DNA of 39,795 nt from Vibrio sp. 10N.261.45.E2 (GCF_002875705.1 NZ_MCZZ01000145.1:1-39795); one strand, 5' to 3'; shown: positions 15,946 through 25,442, counted from the stretch's first letter. Made by a program: numbers and translations. Notes: generated by a model from the sequence alone, not told the origin.

Positions 15946-17344
15946 CAGCATAATAGCTGCACTCGCATTCAGCACGACACCTTCAGCATCGGCAACGACC
16001 CTGCTAGAGGCGGTAGAGCTTGGCCTGCAAAACAGCCTGTCTCTCCGCGCCAGTGATAAAGGTGTGGAAGAAAACGAGTACAATATTGGTATCAGCCGCT
16101 CTAAATTTCTGCCATCCCTCAATGGTGCTGCCGATACCACATGGAATGAGAATGAAACCTTGCTATCGAGTGTGCCCGATGAAACTTCCAGCTATAACTC
16201 AAACAGCTACAGCCTTTCGCTTTCCCAGTCCATATTCAACCTTGGCGACATTTTCAAATATGGGACTGCCAAACTCGACTTCAATATTGAAGAGATTAAG
16301 CACGAGAACAAAATCCAAAGCACTATTTCGGAAATCGGGTCTCAATACTTTGAGTATTTGAAAAACAACGCTCAAATCAAAGCGACTAAGGTTGAACTGA
16401 AATCATCTGAAACACGTGAACATCAAATGCGACGTAATGTCGAGCTAGGTAATACTGCGGCCAGTGAACTGTACGAAGTTATCGCCCAAAAAGAAGGTGT
16501 GTCGAACCGTTTAAGAACCTTGCAGAAAGATCGACGTGTCATTCTTAACGGACTCTCTATACAAATTCAATACCCTATAACCCCATCGCAAGACATCTAT
16601 GAAAGCGTGCCTCTAAAAGAAATAAACGAAACCGAACAACGCTCGATTATGGATCAAGCGTTAAAGCTCAATAACGATTTGTTGGTAGCAAAGAAAAACG
16701 TCGAGAGAAGCCGTAGAAGCTTGAAAGAGAGCGGTTCAAACTTCTTACCAACCGTATCGCTTTCAGCCAGCTATCGACATGATGACGCTAATAACTACGA
16801 CAAAACCGACATCACTGCAACGGGTGAAAGTAACTCAACCAGTGTTGGCTTAAACCTTGCCGTACCTATCTTGTCTGGTGGTACGGATTACTACGGTTAT
16901 CAAAAATCATCAACTGCCATAGAACGTACCGAGCTGCTTTACCAAGACTCGCTTTACACCACACGCAACAGCGTTAATACCTCAGTACTCAACATTAATG
17001 ATTTCTCACAGTCTATCAGCAGTTACGAGAACATCATTCGCGCCAACTACGCGTCTTATAAAGGGATACAAAGGGCATATCAGTTAGGTACTCGTACCAT
17101 TACCGACCTACTTGCCGCTGAAAGTAAGTTATTTAGTGCCTTACGAGACTACGAAAGTGCGCGATACGACTACATCATTGAGACCATCAAGCTTGAGCAA
17201 ATCAAAGGCGTACTATCGATTCAATCTATCGAAAGTGTGATGCAACTAATGAGCGATATTGAGGGACGAGACAATCAAGATTTGGTGCCAAAACACCTTC
17301 TATCAACTTCGTCGTTGAAGGCAGGAGGTCGCAATGCAAACTGA
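15920..17344 (+). CDS. TolC-family outer membrane channel of the type I system
   Basis: The 474-residue protein begins with a Sec signal peptide (cut about after residue 25, S-A-S-A). The mature N-terminus TTLLEAVELGLQNS is typical of the outer membrane efflux/TolC family, which has duplicated beta-helical halves. The long helices carry heptad-like patterns, with LSQSIFNLG and VPILSGGTDYYGYQ at the expected positions of the two beta-strand turns. The start lies 26 bases inside the preceding gene in the +1 frame, and the end overlaps the next gene by 11 bases, so translation is probably coupled. It is the dedicated outer membrane exit duct, equivalent to LapE or AggA in adhesin exporters. Confidence 0.9.
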   Translation: MLRYRNLTSSIIAALAFSTTPSASATTLLEAVELGLQNSLSLRASDKGVEENEYNIGISRSKFLPSLNGAADTTWNENETLLSSVPDETSSYNSNSYSLSLSQSIFNLGDIFKYGTAKLDFNIEEIKHENKIQSTISEIGSQYFEYLKNNAQIKATKVELKSSETREHQMRRNVELGNTAASELYEVIAQKEGVSNRLRTLQKDRRVILNGLSIQIQYPITPSQDIYESVPLKEINETEQRSIMDQALKLNNDLLVAKKNVERSRRSLKESGSNFLPTVSLSASYRHDDANNYDKTDITATGESNSTSVGLNLAVPILSGGTDYYGYQKSSTAIERTELLYQDSLYTTRNSVNTSVLNINDFSQSISSYENIIRANYASYKGIQRAYQLGTRTITDLLAAESKLFSALRDYESARYDYIIETIKLEQIKGVLSIQSIESVMQLMSDIEGRDNQDLVPKHLLSTSSLKAGGRNAN

Positions 17345-18920
17345 GCAGTTTTCGCAAAAAATCAATATGGCAGATAAGTGTTATCTGACTTTCTCTACGA
17401 TAATTTCTACCTTGTTTGGCTTGGTGCTGCCCTTCTCTATTCTGATCATATTTGACCGAGTGTTACCCAACCAAGCACAAGATACTTTGTTCTTATTGTT
17501 CGCTATTATTTTGATTTCTATCTTCCTCGACTATCACCTAAAAAGTCAGGAAGAGAAAATATCATCCGTCATTATGAGGCAGTTTGAGACCAACCTAACC
17601 AACAAAGTGTTCCAATCCATTTGTTTGGCGGAGATATCTAAATTCCGACGTTTAGAACCGGGGGAATACCTAGAACGGATCTCAACTATCCCTGAACTTA
17701 AAACCTTCTTCGGTGGAGAATCGGTTCGAGCACTGATCAACCTTGCTGTTAGTGTTATCACCATACTTATCATCGGCCTCATAAACATATGGGCTGGGGT
17801 GACACTTCTAATTGCCTCTGCCGTTTTAGCGATTTTCGCGTGGAGTCTTTCTAAACAAAAGATTGGCAGCCTACAAAACAAGTCTGATATAGAGGGCTTA
17901 ACCACCTCAAAAATCATCGAGATAATCTCGAGTCCACTGGATATCAAAGCTCGAAACATGGAATACCGAGTTGAAAGCCTAATGACTCAAATGGTCGAAG
18001 AGCGCGAAGTTGAGAACATCAAATATGAACAGATCGAATCGAACTTTGGCTTGATACTAGCGCTTATCCAACAGCTCTCCATTGCATGTGTTGTGGTGGT
18101 CTTGGCTACGGCCGTAATCAACATGGAATCGAGCCAAGGCATCATGGCCGCGATCATTATGCTAACCAACCGTTACTTTGCTCCCTACCAACAAGTGATG
18201 CGTACCGCGAGCCGCTGGGAATTGAACAAGCTCCATATCCAACGTATCGCTGATCTCCTTGAGTTGGCAGCCTCTGTTGAGCACCAACATGAAACAACAG
18301 AAGTCGAACGTATTTCGGTTAAGTATTCTGAAAAACAACGTATTGAATTCGAACTCGGCCAAGCCTATTTACTGACGGGGAAAAGTGGTTCGGGTAAGAC
18401 CCACCTCGCTAACTGTATTACGCGTCAGAACAATGATAGCAAACTGGATATCATGATTAACGACACGCCTCTCGATGAGGTTAACTACAACGTTTGGCGT
18501 AACAGCGTACTCATGGTTGATAAGACCAGTTCGTTCGTGGAAGGAACCATAATAGATAACCTCACTTGCTTCCGACCAAGCTTGAACAACACGGCATTTG
18601 CACTGTGTGAAACCATGAATATCAAGGCACAAATCGATGGGCTTCCTGCGGGTTTTTACACGGAACTCAAAGGTCATATGCGTAACCCATTCTCGCGCCA
18701 AGTTGGTTACGCTCTGTTATTGGTTCGCGCACTGCTTGCCAGTAAACGTGTATTGATATTTGATGACATCGATTGTGTGTTCGATGAGGAATTTGCACGA
18801 GTGGTACTGACCAGTACAGCTTATCGTGCCAATGACAAGATCCTAATCATCGCCAGCAATAAAATGGATAAACTAAACCACCGCCTCAAACGCGTAAAAC
18901 TTACCGGAGGTGACCAATGA
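17334..18920 (+). CDS. ABC exporter subunit with degenerate nucleotide-binding domain
   Basis: The 528 residues comprise a six-helix exporter membrane domain (about 20-290) and an ATPase domain (about 320-528). There is no C39-like N-terminal domain. Walker A is intact (GKSGSGKT, 349-356). The other motifs have decayed: the Q-loop Gln is absent, the signature reads FSRQ (453-456) instead of LSGGQ, the catalytic Glu is Asp478 (FDD), and the switch His is Ser508. The protein is probably the non-catalytic half of a heterodimer with the next gene, as RtxB and RtxE form in Vibrio cholerae. It overlaps the TolC gene by 11 bases and the next gene by 4. Confidence 0.85.
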   Translation: MQTEQFSQKINMADKCYLTFSTIISTLFGLVLPFSILIIFDRVLPNQAQDTLFLLFAIILISIFLDYHLKSQEEKISSVIMRQFETNLTNKVFQSICLAEISKFRRLEPGEYLERISTIPELKTFFGGESVRALINLAVSVITILIIGLINIWAGVTLLIASAVLAIFAWSLSKQKIGSLQNKSDIEGLTTSKIIEIISSPLDIKARNMEYRVESLMTQMVEEREVENIKYEQIESNFGLILALIQQLSIACVVVVLATAVINMESSQGIMAAIIMLTNRYFAPYQQVMRTASRWELNKLHIQRIADLLELAASVEHQHETTEVERISVKYSEKQRIEFELGQAYLLTGKSGSGKTHLANCITRQNNDSKLDIMINDTPLDEVNYNVWRNSVLMVDKTSSFVEGTIIDNLTCFRPSLNNTAFALCETMNIKAQIDGLPAGFYTELKGHMRNPFSRQVGYALLLVRALLASKRVLIFDDIDCVFDEEFARVVLTSTAYRANDKILIIASNKMDKLNHRLKRVKLTGGDQ

Positions 18921-21055
18921 GTATCCTAGTAGACTTCAATAATGTTCCACAGCGAGTTTTGGACTTTGAAGCCAGTGGTTATGATGAACGCTATAGTCAG
19001 TCACCACTGATTCGCGGCTTAGCTTACACCTTGATAGCATTAGAATGGGAAGGCACACCTTCTATCCTTAGCGACGCGTTTATTCCAAAGCCGAAAGATG
19101 GCGACAGTTTTACTGCGACGATAGAGCGCCTTGGATACCGTTGTGATGTGACAAAGCTAAAAACACTCGAAAATATCGATAAGCACCCTCACCCATGCTT
19201 TATTGAAATAGAAAATCTAAGTGCGATCTTCTTAGGCACTAAAGATGGAAAGTTGCTCCTATTTGATTACACAAACAACAACACCATTGAATATCCAATG
19301 TGCAAGAAGCCGTGCTTACTGATTTCTATTAGCGAATACTCTCGCTTATTCCGCGAACCACCACCAGAATCGCAAGACAGGAGCAACTGGATTAAATACG
19401 CTTTTTATCGTTACAACAATGAACTAAAAAGTCTGATCATTCTCAGCTTCGTGATCAGTATTCTCGGTGCGTTACAGCCCTTCTTTATTATGAGTGTTTA
19501 TAACTTCGCGCTCACTTCGAGCTCTGAGGCGACACTGTATTGGTTAACATTATTTGCCATCATTGTCGGCTTCTCTGAATACTTCTTTAAGAAAATGCGG
19601 GTCAACATCATTGCCACTTCCGGTAAAGATCTCGCCGTGCACATCTCACAAGCCGTTATCTCTAAGCTGCTGTGGCTACCTTACGCGATGACATCAACAG
19701 CCGGAGTCTCTTCACAGTTAGCACGTTTGAAAGATATCGATACGTTCCGACGTTTAGTGACCGCAGAATCAACCCTCAGCTATTTTGATATGCCATTTGT
19801 TATCGTATTTATCATCGCCATCGCTTTGATGTCTGGTACTGCAGCACTAGTAGTGATGGGTGGATTGATACTGATGCTCGTGTTCTGTATTTACTCACGT
19901 TATATATACTCTCAAGCCACCTCTAAAAGCTCGCGCGCCAATGCGATGGTCTCGTATCAATGGAATGAGATTCTTCGTGGTATCAAGACGATCCAAGGTC
20001 TGCCTTTACTGCGCGTGGTTCAATCTCGCTTTAGTGCCTCACATTTGCAAAGCACCAGTGACGCAGAAAACGTTGCCGTGACTAACAGTAAGATCCAGGC
20101 AGCTGGCGGCAGTTTGATTCAAGTGATTGGTACAGCAAGTATCGTGACCGCCGTAATTGGCGTAATGGAAGGCACTTCTGATGCTGGTGCTATGCTCGCG
20201 ACCGTTATTTTGGTTTGGAAAGCGTTAGGTCCAATCATGGGTATCTACAACTCAATTTCTAAATTCCAATCGATCAAAGCGTCATCAGCACAGATAAACA
20301 ACTTGATGTCGATGAACGATGACAAATTGACCTTAGAGAAAAGCCCGCCTATTCGCCTATTCCAAGGCAGCATTGTGGGCAGCGGTGTCAGCCACCGATA
20401 TGCGGGAGCGGCAACTGGCTTAACCAACCTCGGTTTCAAAGTGCCACCCAGTGCCAAAGTCGTCATTTGTGGTCCTACGGGTTGCGGCAAAACCACGCTC
20501 ATATCGATCATTGCTGGGCTAGAAGACCGCTATCAAGGCGCTGTATCTGTCGATGGCTACAACATCAAACAGTTCAATAGCTACCGTTATCGCACGTCGA
20601 TTAACTACATCCCTTTTAATCTGCATATTTTTGAAGGCTCATTAGAGACCAACTTCATTCTGCACAACGGTTTGATACCTACCGAGAAGATGCAAGAGAT
20701 GGTCAGCTTCTTCGAGTTAGATGAATGGCTACCAGAAGGCTTAGCGACTCAATTAAGTGTCGACAAATGCAAAAGCCTTCCCAATGGCATTCAACAAAAA
20801 TTACGTCTCGTGCTTGGCCTGGGTAACTGTGAGCAATCTCTGATAATCATTGACGAACCGTTCAATGGTACTGAAAACGAAAATGCACAATATTTTAACC
20901 GTTTGTTCAGCGATAAGTTGCTGAATAAAACTGTCATTTTTTCAACCAATGACCCCGGTTTGATCGCGACATCAAACATGAGTTTGGTATTAGAGCCGGA
21001 TGGAAATTTGAAATATTTTGGCTTAACAGACAAATACTTAAACAGTTTAAGTTAA
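18917..21055 (+). CDS. Type I secretion ABC exporter with C39-like domain and atypical ATPase motifs
   Basis: The 712 residues follow HlyB/LapB architecture: an N-terminal C39-like domain (~1-130) without the catalytic Cys, a six-helix membrane domain (~165-450) and an ATPase domain (~480-712). A C39-like domain without peptidase activity normally binds the unfolded substrate. Walker A is GPTGCGKT (519-526) and Walker B is complete (IIIDE, Asp646, Glu647). However, the Q-loop Gln is Phe (YIPFN), the signature is LPNGI (621-625) instead of LSGGQ, and the switch His is Asn678. It is the likely catalytic partner of the preceding subunit, which it overlaps by 4 bases (ATGA). It is the last gene of the tightly packed operon. 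I see no strong terminator directly after it. Confidence 0.88.
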   Translation: MSILVDFNNVPQRVLDFEASGYDERYSQSPLIRGLAYTLIALEWEGTPSILSDAFIPKPKDGDSFTATIERLGYRCDVTKLKTLENIDKHPHPCFIEIENLSAIFLGTKDGKLLLFDYTNNNTIEYPMCKKPCLLISISEYSRLFREPPPESQDRSNWIKYAFYRYNNELKSLIILSFVISILGALQPFFIMSVYNFALTSSSEATLYWLTLFAIIVGFSEYFFKKMRVNIIATSGKDLAVHISQAVISKLLWLPYAMTSTAGVSSQLARLKDIDTFRRLVTAESTLSYFDMPFVIVFIIAIALMSGTAALVVMGGLILMLVFCIYSRYIYSQATSKSSRANAMVSYQWNEILRGIKTIQGLPLLRVVQSRFSASHLQSTSDAENVAVTNSKIQAAGGSLIQVIGTASIVTAVIGVMEGTSDAGAMLATVILVWKALGPIMGIYNSISKFQSIKASSAQINNLMSMNDDKLTLEKSPPIRLFQGSIVGSGVSHRYAGAATGLTNLGFKVPPSAKVVICGPTGCGKTTLISIIAGLEDRYQGAVSVDGYNIKQFNSYRYRTSINYIPFNLHIFEGSLETNFILHNGLIPTEKMQEMVSFFELDEWLPEGLATQLSVDKCKSLPNGIQQKLRLVLGLGNCEQSLIIIDEPFNGTENENAQYFNRLFSDKLLNKTVIFSTNDPGLIATSNMSLVLEPDGNLKYFGLTDKYLNSLS

Positions 21056-21164
21056 ATACAACGATGCTTATTCACAGATTACTCGTTTGACATATGGATG
21101 TAATTGACAAAATCATAAGCGAGAGGGATGATTCGCTTTAGCATTACACGTAACAAGGAAGCAA

Positions 21165-21539
21165 ATGTACACATTCGTTGCAGACAAGCTTGATGTGGCT
21201 TACTTATCCGCAATTCCTGAGAATCATATATTTCAGGGCTGTGATGTGCCTGAAGAAGAAATCGAACTCCGAGAAATCATTGAGATTTGGTACGAGAGTT
21301 CATTCCTGCCCGCTTTCAACCTACAGAAGATTGAGATCGCAAACAAACCAGAGTTCACCATCATACAAACACACGTTTTGAACAATGATACGAGCACGCT
21401 CGCATTCCTACTCAAAAACAGAGTGTATCGCGCTGCACTTAACAGAGTACTCGGTGTTTGGACGTTAGAACCCTCAGCAAAAAAGATTTTAGAACGGCTT
21501 CTGTTCGAGTTAAACCTCGATAACAATCGCCCTCATTAG
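21165..21539 (+). CDS. Small protein of unknown function downstream of secretion operon
   Basis: I do not recognise this 124-residue protein. It has no signal peptide, membrane segment or Cys motif (one Cys). It is predicted mixed alpha/beta with an acidic first half and a more basic helix near residues 85-115. The start is well supported by AAGGAAG 4 bases before the ATG. It lies 109 bases after the ABC gene on the same strand, so it could be read through from the operon or have its own promoter (a TTGACA occurs upstream, without a convincing -10). Coding is supported by length and ribosome site only. Confidence 0.6.
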   Translation: MYTFVADKLDVAYLSAIPENHIFQGCDVPEEEIELREIIEIWYESSFLPAFNLQKIEIANKPEFTIIQTHVLNNDTSTLAFLLKNRVYRAALNRVLGVWTLEPSAKKILERLLFELNLDNNRPH

Positions 21540-21739
21540 TAAACCTTTTAAGTAATTCATCAATAAGTATGAAATTAAACAAACTGTCAGACGCTATAAT
21601 TTACTAAAAAATATCGTATTTCAAAATAAGCTCTGGAATCACAAGAACTTATACCCCTCCCACACTTCTATTAAATTTACCGTTTCAAAGTTTCCATATC
21701 GGCATTTTTATTCTACTGTTTTTATATAAAAACAGTTGG
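21540..21739. other. Intergenic region before hybrid kinase operon
   Basis: These 200 bases are A+T-rich and contain no open frame of note and no evident terminator for the small gene. The distal end carries the perfect palindrome annotated separately. A promoter for the kinase operon probably lies here (TATAAT-like sequence near 21594), but I cannot place it firmly. Confidence 0.4.
21715..21736. promoter_or_regulatory. Perfect 22-bp palindrome immediately upstream of kinase start
   Basis: The half-site ACTGTTTTTAT is followed directly by its exact reverse complement. The palindrome ends 3 bases before the ATG at 21740 and 15 before the in-frame ATG at 21752. It could be a repressor operator or, in RNA, an 11-bp hairpin next to the ribosome site. 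The CTG...CAG ends resemble a LexA box, but the spacing is 14 rather than 10, so LexA is unlikely. Confidence 0.6.
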
Positions 21740-24700
21740 ATGGATCCTTATATGGCGATTACGGTCTGGAATAACCTTTCAGTCAAACATAAACTCTTTG
21801 GCTTAGTTCTACTTCCCATTTCATTATTACTCTTTCTAGCCGGTAGACAGGCTTACATATTAACGACTCAGTTAACCGATTTTGAACGAACCAATCAGTT
21901 GTCTGTGTATCTTCAAGATATTTCGGTCTTATATAGAAGCACTTTGGCTTCTAACCCCGAGGAGTTTGCCACTCAAAGCAATCAAGTAAAGGCAGAACTT
22001 AAAAACTTGTCTCCCCTCGTTTTTTTAGATTCCTCTGACGAAATGAATCAACTTGTTGCCGATTTCAGCGAAGCGACCTTATCGACAATACAAGCCACAG
22101 ACAGCTACGATAAATTAGATGCCCTTGAGTGGCAGAGCGATTTATACAAGCAACTGTTACTTGAGGTAGAAAAAGTTCCTTTCGAAAACACCAAACGCGA
22201 AATTCAACAACACCTTACAGCCCTACAACAACTTGAATGGTTGATGTTTTGGTCGAACGAAGAGTTTAAGCTTGGTAGTTCACTGATTGAGATATTCCAA
22301 AGCAGCCAAGAGTACGACCCAGAACTCGCTGAGCAGATCGAAACATTAAGTGAAAGACAGCAATTGTTCTTAGAACGATTTGTTTCATTGAATGCCAATG
22401 AGCATCAAGTGTCGTTAATGGTTGAAGTATTTCGAAATGATGTGTTTGCACAAAGCCAAGAGATCAGAAGCGCCCTACTCGATCTAAATGCAATTAGCCA
22501 ACTGACCCCACAAGAAGTGTCTGTCGGCTTAGAGGCAATGAGCGCTCGACTCAACCTGTTACAAAGTCTTGGTAGTGTAATCAAGCAAGAGTTCCAACAA
22601 GAAGTTGAGCAAGCCATCGATGACGCACAAATACAGCGAACCCTATTTATTACAATCGTTGCCCTTCTCGCGATGACGGTTATGGGGTTAACTCTAAGTT
22701 TGGCAAGACAAGTCACCAACAATCTGAATCTGGTGTTAGCTTTCTTAAAAAGCGAAAATGATGAAACGCGCCCTTCTTTAGAGAAATTAATCCAAGGTAA
22801 AGATGAACTCAGTCTGTTTGCTCAGCAAGTTGAACGCTTAACCATCGAACGTGAACTCGCTAAAGAAAGACTGACAGTCGCCAAAGAGGACGCGGAGAAA
22901 GCCAAAGAAGACGCAGAGCAAGCGAAAGACCACGCGATACAAGCCAGCAAAGCAAAAAGTAGCTTCCTGGCAAACATGTCTCACGAGATTCGCACCCCAC
23001 TCAACGGGGTTATTGGTATTTCGGAAATCCTCGCAGATACGCCTCTTACACCAACACAACGCGATTATGTTGATACCATTGAGACCTCATCTCAGCTGCT
23101 CCTGAGCCTTATTAACGACATTTTGGACTTCTCTAAAATTGAATCTGGCATGTTGTTGATCTGTCCACATTCAGCATCGATTCGAGAATCCATTTACGAC
23201 ATTGCTTCAATTGTTGCGCCTAAAGCCAAAGAGCAGAAAATATCACTCAACGTCGATATTAGCCCTGACACTCCGGCACGTGTGATGATCGATGACCACC
23301 GATTAAGACAGATTTTGATGAACTTCATGTCGAACGCAGTGAAGTTCACGGCCAAGGGTGGCGTGACATTATCAATCCAAACGCTCAACAGATCAGAAAA
23401 TAATGCAACCATCCGATTTTCTGTACGAGACACTGGGATTGGTATCGATTCGCAGCAACAAAAACAGATATTTGAACCTTTTGCTCAAGAAGATGATTCA
23501 ACCACACGTCAATTTGGTGGTACAGGTCTTGGCCTAGCCATCAGTACGCAATTGGTTGAACTTATGGGCGGACAGATTCAACTCGACTCTGTAAAAGGTG
23601 AAGGTAGTTGTTTCTACTTCGATTTAGAATTGCCTGTTGATTTGATACTGCCAAAACCAAGTACAGCAACGGCCGATATTTATGTTCTCGGTAACGAAAA
23701 CATGCTCTCTGAACGAATTGAATCCGACCTTAACCTGTATGGCTTGCAAGTTACTCGCAAAACCAATGACACAACAGTTATTACAGAACAACTCACCACT
23801 CAAAAACACACGAAACCAATCACCATCGTTTTCGCTGAAGATGACGCATTCCTAGCTAATGACCACGCAGATAACTTAGCTAAACTGCACCAAAACGGCA
23901 TCACTATCTGTTTGATACGCTCTTTCTTAAGTGACCCTGCAGATCTTGGAGACAACGTTACTGCACAGGTCGCTCAGCCCCTACTCGGCTTACGTTTAAT
24001 TAAAGCTATTGAGCTTTGTGATACACGAGGTTTGGCGGAGTTATCAGAAGCGAGCCAACAACAGTTAGAGATCCAACACAAAATACTCATCGTCGAAGAC
24101 AACAAGATCAACCAGAAGATTGCTGGTCTTCATGTAGGAAAGAGTGGTTTCGAATTTGAGTTCGCGAATAACGGTCAAGAAGCCATAGACATGTTCACCG
24201 CTAACCCTCATTACGCTGCGATACTCATGGATTGCATGATGCCTGTTATGGATGGTTTCAACGCAACAAGCAACATCCGACGAATAGAAAAAGAAACGGG
24301 TGCGACGCGACGTATCCCTATCATTGCATTGACCGCCAGTGTGATTGATGACGATATTCAGAAGTGTTTCGACGTAGGTATGGATGATTATGTACCAAAA
24401 CCATTCAAGTTCGAGATGCTTAAAGAGAAAGTCCTCACAGCAGTTGAAGCGATGCCACTGCCTGCTTCCAATAAAGCTCAACCGAAGCAACAACCCGCAA
24501 CGGTCACTCCGATTCTCAACGCAGCAGGTGCAAAACGTACTTTGCCAGAAGAAACAGAACAAACTGCAATTCCAAGTAAATCGGAGAGAATTCTACTAGT
24601 CGAAGACAATCGAGTGAACCAGAAAGTGGCTTCTGTGATGCTGAAAAAAGCGGGTTATGCCTTTGAAATTGCAGACAACGGGCAAATCGCTGTAGACATG

Positions 24701-24955
24701 TACCGAAACGACAGTAGCTTCGACATCATTCTGATGGATTGCATGATGCCTGTTATGGACGGCTTCACCGCAACGAGAGAGATCAGAAAGCATGAGAAAA
24801 ACCTCGGCTTAAGCAAAACTCCTATTATCGCGTTAACTGCCAGTGTTATCGATGATGATATTCAAAAGTGCTTTGATTCAGGCATGGATGGATACGTAGC
24901 GAAGCCCGTAAGAAAAGAAAAGCTGTTCCATCAAATAGAAAGTGCGACTTGTTAG
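21740..24955 (+). CDS. Hybrid sensor histidine kinase with tandem receivers
   Basis: The 1071 residues comprise a membrane segment (~20-38), a helical periplasmic sensor (~39-300) and a second membrane segment (~302-325). A charged coiled linker rich in AKED/AEQAK follows, then HisKA with MSHEIRTPLNG (His415), HATPase with N, G1 (DTGIGI) and G2 (GGTGLGL) boxes, one degenerate receiver-like domain and two intact receivers. Their phospho-acceptors are Asp831 and Asp1000, both in LMDCMMPVMDGF. The two receivers share the run LTASVIDDDIQKCFD, so one is a recent duplicate. No HPt domain is fused, so a separate HPt is needed for onward transfer. The start may instead be the ATG at 21752 (residue 5), which has better ribosome-site spacing. 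A PstS-like gene follows 9 bases downstream. The ligand and output are unknown. Confidence 0.9.
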   Translation: MDPYMAITVWNNLSVKHKLFGLVLLPISLLLFLAGRQAYILTTQLTDFERTNQLSVYLQDISVLYRSTLASNPEEFATQSNQVKAELKNLSPLVFLDSSDEMNQLVADFSEATLSTIQATDSYDKLDALEWQSDLYKQLLLEVEKVPFENTKREIQQHLTALQQLEWLMFWSNEEFKLGSSLIEIFQSSQEYDPELAEQIETLSERQQLFLERFVSLNANEHQVSLMVEVFRNDVFAQSQEIRSALLDLNAISQLTPQEVSVGLEAMSARLNLLQSLGSVIKQEFQQEVEQAIDDAQIQRTLFITIVALLAMTVMGLTLSLARQVTNNLNLVLAFLKSENDETRPSLEKLIQGKDELSLFAQQVERLTIERELAKERLTVAKEDAEKAKEDAEQAKDHAIQASKAKSSFLANMSHEIRTPLNGVIGISEILADTPLTPTQRDYVDTIETSSQLLLSLINDILDFSKIESGMLLICPHSASIRESIYDIASIVAPKAKEQKISLNVDISPDTPARVMIDDHRLRQILMNFMSNAVKFTAKGGVTLSIQTLNRSENNATIRFSVRDTGIGIDSQQQKQIFEPFAQEDDSTTRQFGGTGLGLAISTQLVELMGGQIQLDSVKGEGSCFYFDLELPVDLILPKPSTATADIYVLGNENMLSERIESDLNLYGLQVTRKTNDTTVITEQLTTQKHTKPITIVFAEDDAFLANDHADNLAKLHQNGITICLIRSFLSDPADLGDNVTAQVAQPLLGLRLIKAIELCDTRGLAELSEASQQQLEIQHKILIVEDNKINQKIAGLHVGKSGFEFEFANNGQEAIDMFTANPHYAAILMDCMMPVMDGFNATSNIRRIEKETGATRRIPIIALTASVIDDDIQKCFDVGMDDYVPKPFKFEMLKEKVLTAVEAMPLPASNKAQPKQQPATVTPILNAAGAKRTLPEETEQTAIPSKSERILLVEDNRVNQKVASVMLKKAGYAFEIADNGQIAVDMYRNDSSFDIILMDCMMPVMDGFTATREIRKHEKNLGLSKTPIIALTASVIDDDIQKCFDSGMDGYVAKPVRKEKLFHQIESATC

Positions 24956-24964
24956 GAGACACCA

Positions 24965-25441
24965 ATGGATTGGATAAAATCAATTAAAACACTCCCACGC
25001 AGAGTTATGTTACCTGCCGTGACAGGTTTGATTGGAAGCTTGCTTCTGATCTGCCCTGCACACGCAGCAGAAGATTACGCCATATTCTCTTTAGACTCAG
25101 GGTTTGAGGAGATATCAATAAACAAAGCGAGAAAGCTATACAGAGGAAAAACAAAGCGCCTTAATGGCAAACGTGTAGAGCTATCAGATTGGCCTGAAAA
25201 CAGCACTGAAAGAGAGGATTTTTATCAACTTTTACTCGGAAAAAACGCCGCTCAAATGAACGCTCACTGGGCTGGCTTATCTTTTTCAGGAAAAGCGCGT
25301 TACCCAAGAGAAATCAAAGCGGCATCAACCGACAGCTTAGTGGACTGGCTGGATGACAAACCAAATCGTATTGGTTACTCACCGCTCTCTTCGGTTCCTC
25401 AAAATGCTAACGTTCTCTACGTTATAAGTTCGGAGAAATAA
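24965..25441 (+). CDS. Short PstS-like periplasmic substrate-binding protein
   Basis: The 158-residue protein has a long n-region and a Sec signal peptide cut near CPAHA-AE (about residue 35). The mature part has the pattern of the small PstS/PBP-like family: I-S-I-N-K-A-R-K-L-Y-R-G-K, then R-x-D-F-Y-Q-L-L-L-G-K, a Trp in AHWAGLSFSGKARYP, and NRIGYSPLSS at the end. It covers only about half of a full phosphate-binding protein, which is normal for this subfamily. It lies between the hybrid kinase (9-base gap, GGAG ribosome site) and a porin-like gene (1-base gap). It may feed ligand information to the kinase; phosphate as ligand is not proven. Confidence 0.75.
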   Translation: MDWIKSIKTLPRRVMLPAVTGLIGSLLLICPAHAAEDYAIFSLDSGFEEISINKARKLYRGKTKRLNGKRVELSDWPENSTEREDFYQLLLGKNAAQMNAHWAGLSFSGKARYPREIKAASTDSLVDWLDDKPNRIGYSPLSSVPQNANVLYVISSEK

Positions 25442-25442
25442 T

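Noticed and set aside
15565..16140. 191-codon minus-strand open frame across the pseudo-kinase/TolC junction
   Set aside because: It is antisense to two well-supported genes, shows no family motif and has no clear ribosome site.
21715..21736. LexA/SOS box upstream of hybrid kinase
   Set aside because: CTG and CAG are 14 bases apart; LexA needs 10.
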